This document shows, one piece after another, positions 1 through 6,484 of a DNA stretch of 28,758 nucleotides. The notes beneath the pieces were generated by a model that ran no database searches, was not told the origin of the DNA, and worked only from the letters and a program-made list of their open reading frames with translations. Within the stretch, counting starts at the first letter, position 1. The number at the start of each line of letters is the position of its first letter. The position numbers and the translations under genes were made by a program. The stretch is from Firmicutes bacterium UBA6132 (GTDB taxonomy: Bacteria > Bacillota_A > Clostridia > Tissierellales > Sedimentibacteraceae), in contig DIVM01000186.1 of the NCBI GenBank assembly GCA_002435835.1, forward strand, positions 1 to 28,758, given 5' to 3'.

Positions 1-1324
1 TATCTAATTCATTTTCAGAATTTGCAACAATCAATGATGTTGTTGCATCACCAACAACATTTAACATGGTAAGTACCATTTCTACCGGCTTATTTATTGC
101 TAAAATTAATGAATATGTAATTAACGCAGTTTCATTAACATATCCCATTCCATTTAAAACAGTAAATAATAAAACAGTACCTGCAGCAGGAAGTGCTGGT
201 GTTCCTGCCGCTGCTAAAATTGAAAGCATTGACATCATAAGTAAATTTGGTATGGTAACATCATATCCGGAAACAGTAGCAATAAATATTGTTCCAATAA
301 CATGCATAATACTTGTACCATTCATATTTATTGTCATTCCTAACGGCAATATAAAATTGGCTATTTCATTACTTATTCCCAGTTCCTCAGTATTTGTTTT
401 TAAATTAAGAGGAAGTGCTGGTGAGGATGATGCAGTAGAGAATGCTATTAAAGCTACCTTTGTCATTTTTTTCATGAATATAATTGGATTTAGTTTAGTA
501 GTAATTGCTATAAATATTGGATATCCCACTATTAGATATATAATCAGAACAACTATAGTAACGACTACATATATTAATACCGGTTTAATTTGCTCTATAC
601 CATAAAGTGCGAATGCTCTTACTATCAATGAAAATATAGCTACTGGTCCAATTTTATTTATAAGGAATCCAATACATAATTGAATTATTTCATTAGCCTC
701 TTCGATTATAGCTTTTATGCCTTTTGTTTTTTCTTCTAAAACACCAATACTAATACCAAATACAACAGCTATGAAAACTACTGCTAAAACATTATTATTA
801 TTTGATAAAGCGTCAGTTAAATTTTGTGGAACCATTGCTATAAAAATAGATAAAGGATTTGCAGTTTCAACTTTCACTATATCTGATATTTCAGATCCCA
901 TTAAGGAACTTACAGAAATCCAGCCTAAGTTTCTCGCTAAAAAAGCAACAATACCGGCAAATAGACATGCAGTAATATACATTCCTAAAAAGCCGAACAA
1001 TCCTTTATATGCGATTCTGCCAAGTTTTTTCAAATCCGTAATACTGCTCATAGCGAGTATTAATGACGTAAACACTAAAGGAACAATTGTCAAACGCAAA
1101 GCATTCATAAACAAAGTTCCAATTACATAAAATATCCCAATACCCTTGACTCCAGCTACTGTTATATCCTGAAAGAATATTGAGTAAATGGTATCCCATA
1201 TATGCTCATTTCCGGTTTTAATTAGCTTATCATGTGCATACATAAAAATTGTCCCTACTATGAATGAAGCAAATAATGCAATTAGCATTATTTCAACAAT
1301 ACCTAATTTTTTCTTTTTGTTCAT
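1..1324 (-). CDS. DAACS-family sodium:dicarboxylate/amino acid symporter (3' end cut by window)
   Basis: Reading the minus strand from ATG at 1324 gives 441 open codons running off the window edge, so the C-terminal end is missing. A ribosome site AAAGGAA precedes the ATG. The protein is a polytopic inner-membrane carrier of the SDF/GltP family. HP1 carries ASSSPALP (about residues 298-305), TM7 carries NMNGT (333-337), HP2 carries AAAGTPALPAAG (371-382), and TM8 carries NVVGD (422-426), so the TM8 sodium ligands Asn422 and Asp426 are present. Two usual positions differ: the Asp of NMDGT is Asn335, and the TM8 Arg that holds an acidic side chain in glutamate/aspartate carriers is Leu418. The substrate is therefore probably not glutamate or aspartate; this is inference from the GltPh structure. 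It lies downstream of the PLP enzyme and metalloenzyme genes on the same strand, behind a 327-base gap with its own possible promoter. Confidence 0.9.
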   Translation of the reverse strand, partial: MNKKKKLGIVEIMLIALFASFIVGTIFMYAHDKLIKTGNEHIWDTIYSIFFQDITVAGVKGIGIFYVIGTLFMNALRLTIVPLVFTSLILAMSSITDLKKLGRIAYKGLFGFLGMYITACLFAGIVAFLARNLGWISVSSLMGSEISDIVKVETANPLSIFIAMVPQNLTDALSNNNNVLAVVFIAVVFGISIGVLEEKTKGIKAIIEEANEIIQLCIGFLINKIGPVAIFSLIVRAFALYGIEQIKPVLIYVVVTIVVLIIYLIVGYPIFIAITTKLNPIIFMKKMTKVALIAFSTASSSPALPLNLKTNTEELGISNEIANFILPLGMTINMNGTSIMHVIGTIFIATVSGYDVTIPNLLMMSMLSILAAAGTPALPAAGTVLLFTVLNGMGYVNETALITYSLILAINKPVEMVLTMLNVVGDATTSLIVANSENELD

Positions 1325-1411
1325 AATTTTTAATTCCTTTCGCTAAATTATTTTAAACAAAATTTTTGTTTCTGTAAATATTCAAGCACTCGTTTTCCTG
1401 TTGTACATTTT

Positions 1412-1439
1412 ATTATAAATACATATCTATTAAATTGAA
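1412..1439 (-). promoter_or_regulatory. Possible sigma-A promoter for the symporter gene
   Basis: On the minus strand a perfect TATAAT -10 (1412-1417) lies 16 bases downstream of TTCAAT (1434-1439), a weak -35. It would start transcription about 80 bases upstream of the symporter ATG. The -10 is good and the -35 poor, so the call is tentative. Confidence 0.4.
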
Positions 1440-1459
1440 CCGGTTGACACAGAGTCGAT

Positions 1460-1517
1460 GCCTATATGGTTTAGTACCTACATTAGTATAAACTTTTATA
1501 TACTGTACCATATAGGC
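1460..1517. repeat. Inverted repeat with 11-bp perfect arms upstream of the symporter
   Basis: GCCTATATGGT (1460-1470) and ACCATATAGGC (1507-1517) are exact inverted repeats. After two mismatched pairs, AGTA/TACT adds four more pairs. No T-run follows on either strand, so it does not look like a terminator. It may be a paired operator or a leader structure for the symporter gene. Confidence 0.6.
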
Positions 1518-1570
1518 TTACTTAACATCAATTGTTACGATACCAAATTGTACTAAATCACTTATATTAG

Positions 1571-1601
1571 TCATATGAATAATAACATATCATTCATATG
1601 A
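1571..1601. repeat. Second inverted repeat in the symporter leader region
   Basis: TCATATGAAT (1571-1580) and ATTCATATGA (1592-1601) are perfect 10-bp inverted arms around an 11-base loop, just downstream of the PLP-enzyme gene on the minus strand. No U-run follows, so an intrinsic terminator is unlikely. With the 1460-1517 repeat it makes up most of the recognisable content of the 1325-1651 gap. Confidence 0.55.
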
Positions 1602-1651
1602 TAACAATACATTTTGAATATCATCAAGAGACGCATAAGTATTGATTCAGA

Positions 1652-2935
1652 TTATAATTGAGCAATTTCTTTAGTAATAGCTAAAAATTCATCAATATCT
1701 TTCACTGAATGACAGTGTAGTGGTGATACCCTAAGAACACCATCTTCAATGCTAAAAGAATCCAACATTCTCTTTGAATATATACTATTAGCCAATCTTG
1801 GCGCAAGTATAACTTTTCTTTTTTCATATTCTTTTGCAGCACTTGCACAATCCATATTTTCAAACGCTATTCCTACTATTAAATCTCTTGAAGTAAGATC
1901 TTTATTATCAGCATATACCTTAACATTTTTTTGTTTCCTTAGGCCTTGAATTTCTTCCGTACCTTCTAATAGTCTATTTAATAAGGCTCTTTCCTGTAAT
2001 TTTATTCTATTAATTCCTTCAACATAAAGTGCTCTTCGATCTTTGCTGTCACTGAACTTTTCGCCTATCCAACAAATATAATCTACTATTTGTGTTATTA
2101 CTGCAAACTGTGACGGTGTAGGTGTACCAAGCGCCCATACCTCATCACCTTTAGCTATAATTTTATGATGTGAAAATGCAGAAACTCTGTCAGATACATA
2201 TCCTATTCCAGATCCTCTACAGCCAAAGAATTTATATGGTCCGAAATTTATACCATCCACAGGTGTCTTCTCCAAGTCTATAATTCCATGAGGTGCATGC
2301 TGAACAGCATCTACAACAACAAATAAACCTGGTTTTTTTGAGCGTGCTTTTTTGATTATTTCTTCTACATCGAAAACTGCGCCTGATAAATTAGATGCAT
2401 GCATTAAACTTAACAATACTGTGTCATCATCAATTAACTTAATAACATCTTCCACTTCTACTTTACCATTATCTTTATTACTCATAGCTACTCTTAATTC
2501 TCTTCCTGTTTTTCTTGCATAATAATCAACAGCATCAAAAGCAGATGGATGTTCTAATACAGTAGTTACCATATTGGTACCTGTTACATTTTCAGCAATT
2601 GTTCCTATAATTTGAAACATGACTTGAGATGCTGTTAAAGAAGTTAATATGCTTCCCCCATTCTTAGCATTCAGCATTAGTTTAATATCATCTTGGCCTT
2701 GTTTCATTTTTCTCTGTAAATAATGAGACATTTCGTGATCTCTTTCAGGACAATCCGGAAATGCTTCAAGTTCACTTTGTGTTTCTACTGCTTTTTTTAG
2801 ACGAAAAGCACCACCTGCGTTATCAAAAAATAACCTCTTTCCTGAGATTGGGTCGGAATCTACATAAAAGAATTTATCTTTAATTTCTCTTATCAATTCC
2901 TCATCAAAAGCTATTCCATTTTTATATTCGTTCAT
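1652..2935 (-). CDS. Class V aminotransferase-fold PLP-dependent enzyme (cysteine desulfurase/kynureninase superfamily)
   Basis: A 427-residue cytosolic enzyme of PLP fold type I, class V. The landmarks are all present: His129 in LEHPSAF (stacks on the PLP ring), Asp209 in VVVDAVQHAPH (pairs with the pyridine nitrogen), His213, and Lys235 in GPYKFFG (Schiff-base lysine). A C-terminal RVSPLHCHSVKDIDEF segment matches the end of the family, but the catalytic Cys loop of a housekeeping SufS/IscS cannot be recognised, so a general cysteine desulfurase role is unlikely. The start is supported by AGGAGGAG seven bases before ATG. It follows the M29-type metalloenzyme with an 82-base gap and precedes the symporter, suggesting amino-acid-like substrate catabolism. 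The exact reaction (transamination, beta-elimination or kynureninase-like cleavage) cannot be decided. Confidence 0.85.
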   Translation of the reverse strand: MNEYKNGIAFDEELIREIKDKFFYVDSDPISGKRLFFDNAGGAFRLKKAVETQSELEAFPDCPERDHEMSHYLQRKMKQGQDDIKLMLNAKNGGSILTSLTASQVMFQIIGTIAENVTGTNMVTTVLEHPSAFDAVDYYARKTGRELRVAMSNKDNGKVEVEDVIKLIDDDTVLLSLMHASNLSGAVFDVEEIIKKARSKKPGLFVVVDAVQHAPHGIIDLEKTPVDGINFGPYKFFGCRGSGIGYVSDRVSAFSHHKIIAKGDEVWALGTPTPSQFAVITQIVDYICWIGEKFSDSKDRRALYVEGINRIKLQERALLNRLLEGTEEIQGLRKQKNVKVYADNKDLTSRDLIVGIAFENMDCASAAKEYEKRKVILAPRLANSIYSKRMLDSFSIEDGVLRVSPLHCHSVKDIDEFLAITKEIAQL

Positions 2936-3017
2936 TTTATCTCCTCCTATTAATTAACACAATAATTTAAAAAAGAATTTATTGAATTTTATTTAATACC
3001 AGTTTATATTTGTAAAC

Positions 3018-3974
3018 TTAAATAACTCTTCCTTTATCTAATATCTTTTCACCATCTACTTCAAGATCAGGTTCTTTGATTATTATATCTAAATGATACT
3101 TACTTGCAGTCTTACCTCCAAAGCCTCTATTATCACCAGCTCCAAAATGTAGAGTTTCGCTACAACCTTCATCTTCTAACATGCTTCCATTAAGTTCACA
3201 CATAGGGTTGAGGCCAATTCCTATTTCTCCTAAATTATAAACATTCGGATCATTGAAGTCTTTCAGGATACGTTCTAAAACTTTAGCTTGTTGTCCACCT
3301 TCAACTTTCACTATAAATCCTTTTTTAACAGTTAATTTAATATCTTCAACTATTAATCCTAATTCTGGATGTGGAATACTTCCATCAACTACTATAATTC
3401 CTTCGCCCGTACCTTCTAATGCACAAGTAGCGCATTCTATGTCCGGAGGTGAAGAAGAAGAACCTGGATTTAAACTTCTGCCATATTGTGGAGTCGGTTT
3501 AATACCTTCTATTTCACAAGTAAAGTCAGTGCCTTTAGCAGTGGTAATCCTACATATTTTTCTGTTTTCAAGCTTTGAAGATACTACACTACATACTTTC
3601 CCGATTTCTTCGAAATTACAATGTAAGCCACCCTTTTCCATCATCTTAGTATTATAATCTACCATATTTACAAACCTGGCTCCGTTAGCAACAGCATCTT
3701 TTCTAGCTTGAGAATGGAATAAAGAAAATTTAGTAATACCAAAAATTACATCAGCATTTTTCATAGCGTGTCCCACTAATTCTATAGGATCTTCGCCATG
3801 CATATTTGTTTCTTTCATCATTATTAATGTTTTGTTAGGAAAATCAGTTGCAGCATCCCACATAATTTTGGCAACTTCAAAGCTATTAGGATCAGTAACA
3901 AATAAAATTTTTTCATCTTTTTTACAATTTGAACAAGTAGTCAGCAAAACATTTGCCGCCTTATTAGTATTCAT
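3018..3974 (-). CDS. M29/AmpS-like metalloenzyme (aminopeptidase T / NicX superfamily)
   Basis: A 318-residue cytosolic protein of COG2309, which contains M29 aminopeptidases and the iron-dependent NicX ring-cleavage enzymes. The expected metal-site residues can be placed: Glu180 in PPDIECAT, Glu250 in GEIGIGLNP, His276 in TLHFGAG, and His294 and Asp296 in YHLDII. A metal-dependent hydrolase is more plausible than an oxygenase in an anaerobe; this is inference. Start: ATG at 3974 has AGGAGG seven bases upstream. The upstream in-frame ATG at 4004 lies inside the operator palindrome and has no ribosome site, so it was rejected. The gene is first after the promoter at 4199-4227 and probably heads an operon with the PLP enzyme. 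Length is shorter than the roughly 400 residues of typical M29 peptidases, so a divergent subfamily is likely. Confidence 0.75.
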   Translation of the reverse strand: MNTNKAANVLLTTCSNCKKDEKILFVTDPNSFEVAKIMWDAATDFPNKTLIMMKETNMHGEDPIELVGHAMKNADVIFGITKFSLFHSQARKDAVANGARFVNMVDYNTKMMEKGGLHCNFEEIGKVCSVVSSKLENRKICRITTAKGTDFTCEIEGIKPTPQYGRSLNPGSSSSPPDIECATCALEGTGEGIIVVDGSIPHPELGLIVEDIKLTVKKGFIVKVEGGQQAKVLERILKDFNDPNVYNLGEIGIGLNPMCELNGSMLEDEGCSETLHFGAGDNRGFGGKTASKYHLDIIIKEPDLEVDGEKILDKGRVI

Positions 3975-3987
3975 AAATAACCTCCTT

Positions 3988-4008
3988 TTGCATACAAGTT
4001 GCATGCAA
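3988..4008. promoter_or_regulatory. Tandem palindromic operators TTGCATACAA and TTGCATGCAA
   Basis: TTGCATACAA (3988-3997) and the perfect palindrome TTGCATGCAA (3999-4008) start 11 bases apart, one helical turn. They sit directly upstream of the ribosome site of the M29-type gene. Such TTGYATRCAA palindromes resemble sites bound by GntR regulators with FCD domains, and a gene for one lies just upstream. A third copy is at 4134-4143. Confidence 0.6.
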
Positions 4009-4133
4009 GTTGAATTAAAAAAATAATAAGTACAAATAAATCTAAATAATAGTTTTAAAATAGAAACTTAGAAACCTTAATAAAAAGGATACCCCCCTTT
4101 TTAACACAACATAAATATCGTAATAAATGCAAC

Positions 4134-4143
4134 TTGCATGTAA
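4134..4143. promoter_or_regulatory. Third copy of the palindrome (TTGCATGTAA)
   Basis: TTGCATGTAA lies within a longer near-palindrome, ACTTGCATGTAAGT (4132-4145). It starts 135 bases from the nearest copy at 3999 and about 50 bases downstream of the predicted transcription start. Two separated sites would allow looping by a dimeric GntR protein; this is inference. Confidence 0.5.
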
Positions 4144-4181
4144 GTCAGTTTTAAAAAATAATCAGTTTTTTAAACTGACTT
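4142..4181. repeat. 40-base near-perfect inverted repeat just downstream of the predicted start site
   Basis: Arms AAGTCAGTTT (4142-4151) and AAACTGACTT (4172-4181) are followed inward by A- and T-runs that also pair with one bulge, giving a stem of about 16 pairs. On the minus strand it lies between the gntR stop and the M29 gene, and on the transcript from 4199 it begins about 10 bases after the start. It could be an operator, an attenuator or a leader structure. One edge touches the TTGCATGTAA site. Confidence 0.55.
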
Positions 4182-4198
4182 GATAACGTTATATTAGT

Positions 4199-4227
4199 AC
4201 CATATCACTTTTTTTTTATATTGTCAA
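4199..4227 (-). promoter_or_regulatory. Promoter of the M29-PLP enzyme operon
   Basis: The minus strand has a perfect TTGACA -35 (4222-4227), a 17-base spacer with an A-run, and TATGGT as -10 (4199-4204). Transcription would start near 4192, giving an unusually long leader of about 215 bases before the ATG at 3974; the leader holds the inverted repeat and all three palindromes. Confidence 0.6.
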
Positions 4228-4307
4228 TATATTTTTAAACTTTTAATATTTATAATCTTAATAAAAGAATAATAGATAACTCTCCAAATAAGCAACTACA
4301 ATGAATA

Positions 4308-4964
4308 TCATTTATATTCATAGTTGCCCGTTAAGTTTATATAACCATTTAATATATTAATTTCTATTGCTTCTACGAATTCCATTTTATTCTTATTTTC
4401 TAATGCTTCAATAATTTTTTCATGTTCTTTAAGATTATTTAGCAATCTTTCAGATTTTTCGCCACTTTTTAAACTTGCCAAAAAAGACCTATCATATAAA
4501 GTATTTATGGTTGAAAAAAACTGAGTATTATTATATTTACTTAACAAGAATTTGTGAAAACTAGTATCTTCTTTCATAAATCCATAGACATTACCACTTT
4601 TCACGTAATTTTTTTGAATCCTTAGACTTTCTTTTAAAATTTTAATATCGTTTTGAGTTATATTATCAAAAGCTCTTTTAGCAGAATATGATTCTATAGC
4701 AGCCCTCAATTCATATAACTCTCTAGCATCATCAATAGTAATTGAATTTACAATGACACCTTGCTTTGGAATAATGGTTAAAAACTTTTCAAATTCAAGT
4801 TTTTGACAAGCATTAGTAATTGGAGTCCTACTAATATCTAAGATTTCTGTCATAGAATTAATACTAATTACTTCTCCCTGTTTCAATCTTCCATCTAAAA
4901 TCATTTCTTTTATATCAATATACGCTTTTTCACTTAAATTTTCTTTTTTACTAAGTTTTTGCAT
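4308..4964 (-). CDS. GntR-family transcriptional regulator, FCD (FadR/VanR) subfamily
   Basis: 218 residues: an N-terminal winged helix-turn-helix (about 10-75, with SINSMTEILDISRTPITNACQKLE as recognition region) and a C-terminal all-helical FCD ligand domain (about 80-210). FCD metal-site residues Asp and His in EDTSFHKFL and His in EHEKIIEA are present, but the last helix reads AIEINIL where the family usually has His, so one ligand may be replaced by Asn. The protein most likely represses the neighbouring M29-PLP enzyme-symporter genes and responds to their substrate. The ribosome site is weak. It has its own promoter at 5093-5121 with a palindrome in the spacer, consistent with autoregulation. 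The regulated targets are inferred from position. Confidence 0.88.
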   Translation of the reverse strand: MQKLSKKENLSEKAYIDIKEMILDGRLKQGEVISINSMTEILDISRTPITNACQKLEFEKFLTIIPKQGVIVNSITIDDARELYELRAAIESYSAKRAFDNITQNDIKILKESLRIQKNYVKSGNVYGFMKEDTSFHKFLLSKYNNTQFFSTINTLYDRSFLASLKSGEKSERLLNNLKEHEKIIEALENKNKMEFVEAIEINILNGYINLTGNYEYK

Positions 4965-5092
4965 TTTTACTATATCACTTCCTTAAATTATAATTTTTAA
5001 AACAAATCTATTTTAAACTATTACAAGTATTTATTTCGATTACTACAAATTCCTTGAAAAACAAACACTCTTATTTATTTTATTACAGGAAT

Positions 5093-5121
5093 ATTTTATC
5101 ATATACAGGCGTATATGTCAA
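5093..5121 (-). promoter_or_regulatory. gntR promoter with palindrome in the spacer
   Basis: On the minus strand TTGACA (5116-5121), a 17-base spacer and TAAAAT (5093-5098) form a near-consensus promoter. The spacer is almost filled by a perfect inverted repeat, CATATAC-aggc-GTATATG (5100-5117). A protein bound there would block RNA polymerase. The sequence differs from the TTGCATGCAA sites near 4000. Confidence 0.65.
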
Positions 5122-5249
5122 ATTTAACACTCCTGCAATTATATATTCCAATAACCGGATGCTAATTACGTCTTTTGTGCTCAAATTACTAGTAAATAGG
5201 CCATTTCCTCGTTAAGAATATATATATATTTGATGCGAATAAAACCTAA

Positions 5250-5380
5250 ATGAAATGCTGTTCAATAAAAGAAGAAACTGAAAAAGCAAGAGCACTCGTA
5301 CTGATTCAATGGATGATTTGCATCGGCTTTTAAACAGATTATCAAATCTTATCTACAAAACAAATGAAAACTCCAATTAA
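5250..5380 (+). other. Possible decayed coding remnant in the 4965-5436 gap
   Basis: The 472-base gap holds the gntR promoter, a terminator and this stretch. From ATG 5250 a 27-codon frame contains KEETEKARAL. A second frame from ATG 5309 gives 23 codons (MDDLHRLLNRLSNL...) ending inside the terminator stem. The two peptides in adjoining frames look like pieces of one frame-shifted gene tail, and base composition is less AT-rich than the flanks. No ribosome site precedes either ATG. The family is not recognised. Confidence 0.25.
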
Positions 5381-5400
5381 ATTAATTTAATTGGGGTTTT
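5367..5400 (-). terminator. Rho-independent terminator, probably bidirectional
   Basis: Arms AAAACTCCAATTAAAT (5367-5382) and ATTTAATTGGGGTTTT (5385-5400) pair fully except one G-U wobble. On the minus strand it lies 37 bases after the Gx transporter stop and ends in TTTT, so it should close that operon. It would also work on the plus strand. Confidence 0.7.
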
Positions 5401-5436
5401 GCTAATTTAAATTTGAAATCCATTTATTGAATCTAT

Positions 5437-5943
5437 CTAATAGTAAGTAGATATATTATTTCTTGATAAAGCTGTTAATGTATATTTTGCTATTATTCCC
5501 GTAAGTATACCTGTTATAACAGCTGAAATTAACAAAACAGGTAAATAGAAAAATATATATTTATTTTCAACAACTAAGCTTGCCATAGCTATTTGACCTA
5601 TATTATGAAACACTGCACCAACGACACTTACTCCAATAATGCTTATGTCAGGTACTTTTTTAATTATAATCATCATAATTAAACTTAGTAATCCTCCTGC
5701 AAAACTATAAATAGCTCCACTAACTCCAGCAAAAAGCATTCCGCTAAGCATAACTTTTAAAATCATTAAAATAAATGTACTTTTTATGTTTATCATATAA
5801 ATAGCATACATTAAAACTGTATTTGATAATCCTAATTTTACGCCCGGTATAGAAGCATTTATAGGAATTAAATTTTCAAAATAACCAAGTATTAAAGCAA
5901 CTGTTAAAAGAATGCTTAATCTTGTTATTGATTTTGTTTTCAT
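5437..5943 (-). CDS. Gx transporter family membrane protein (heptaprenyl diphosphate synthase component I-like)
   Basis: 168 residues with about five hydrophobic helices (near 10-25, 40-65, 75-95, 100-120, 130-155). Sequence blocks such as LGYFENLIPINASIPGVKLGLSN and the Gly-rich SGMLFAGVSGAIYSFAGGLLS fit the Pfam HepPP_syn comp I / Gx transporter family, which resembles ECF S-components. Family members are often paired with NusG domain II proteins, and such pairs occur near flavin- or quinone-based electron transfer genes. Here the partner lies directly upstream with an ATGA overlap at 5940-5943, so translation is probably coupled. The older annotation as a prenyl synthase subunit is not supported by any catalytic motif. 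Substrate unknown. Confidence 0.82.
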   Translation of the reverse strand: MKTKSITRLSILLTVALILGYFENLIPINASIPGVKLGLSNTVLMYAIYMINIKSTFILMILKVMLSGMLFAGVSGAIYSFAGGLLSLIMMIIIKKVPDISIIGVSVVGAVFHNIGQIAMASLVVENKYIFFYLPVLLISAVITGILTGIIAKYTLTALSRNNISTYY

Positions 5944-6311
5944 TGAATATCACCTTTCACAAGCTCAATAGAAACCTTATTTGGCAAACATACAATCCAT
6001 CCACCCATTATACGTTCCTCTATATTTTGTAAATTGGCTTCGCCTTGAAGAATACAATCTTGGTTATCGCAATTTGCATTTTTCACATACACACCATTTT
6101 CTGTTATTTTTATTTCATTATGCCTTCCATTTTTATCTATTATAACTGTTTGAGGTTCAGTTAAACTTACTCTTTTATATTCTTCTCCGTCCACGCTTAT
6201 AACTACATAGTTGCTATTTCCTACTTCACCTTCAAAATATTTAAAACCACCAAAACTTAATAGTGCAAAAACAATAATTATTAATATTATTTGTATATCT
6301 CTTTTTTTCAT
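5940..6311 (-). CDS. NusG domain II-containing membrane-anchored protein
   Basis: 123 residues: a signal-anchor helix at about 8-23 followed by an extracytoplasmic NusG_II domain. The typical C-terminal part is visible, with NANCDNQDCI (Cys81, Cys86) and GGWIVCLPNKVSIELV (Cys108). Despite the name, this is not the transcription factor NusG; it lacks the NGN domain. The conserved cysteines suggest a thiol or cofactor role on the outer face of the membrane. It is the first gene after a strong promoter at 6359-6388 and overlaps the Gx transporter gene by ATGA. Its function in the pair has not been settled as far as I know. Confidence 0.87.
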   Translation of the reverse strand: MKKRDIQIILIIIVFALLSFGGFKYFEGEVGNSNYVVISVDGEEYKRVSLTEPQTVIIDKNGRHNEIKITENGVYVKNANCDNQDCILQGEANLQNIEERIMGGWIVCLPNKVSIELVKGDIQ

Positions 6312-6358
6312 TTAAACCACCTAAAATATATTTTAAAACATTTTATAAAACCTATAAT

Positions 6359-6388
6359 ATTATAATACCATTGTTACGTATTTGTCAA
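6359..6388 (-). promoter_or_regulatory. Promoter of the NusG_II-Gx operon
   Basis: TTGACA (6383-6388), an 18-base spacer and TATAAT (6359-6364) are both perfect consensus hexamers on the minus strand, about 50 bases upstream of the NusG_II ATG. Confidence 0.8.
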
Positions 6389-6415
6389 TCTTGGATGTTG
6401 AATTAAATTATTATA

Positions 6416-6454
6416 TAAAAAAATACAAGAAGCATTTTGTTATGCTTCCTGTAT
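6416..6454 (-). terminator. Terminator of the pstS-like gene
   Basis: Minus strand: ATACAGGAAGCAT pairs with ATGCTTCTTGTAT (13 pairs, one wobble) around a six-base loop, followed by a run of seven T. It lies 30 bases after the stop codon. Confidence 0.85.
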
Positions 6455-6484
6455 TTTTATTTCGTGGATTTTATGTTAGATTTG

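Noticed and set aside
66..1130. Plus-strand open frames at 66-605 and 717-1130
   Set aside because: They are antisense shadows of the symporter on the minus strand, whose frame is open from 1324 to the window edge and carries clear family motifs.
3975..4004. Longer start for the M29-type protein at ATG 4004
   Set aside because: It lies inside the palindromic operator and has no ribosome site, while ATG 3974 follows AGGAGG at ideal spacing.
5437..5943. Heptaprenyl diphosphate synthase subunit
   Set aside because: The protein is a membrane protein without prenyl-synthase motifs; the old family name reflects early annotation.
5940..6311. Transcription elongation factor NusG
   Set aside because: Only domain II is present, behind a membrane anchor; the NGN domain is absent.
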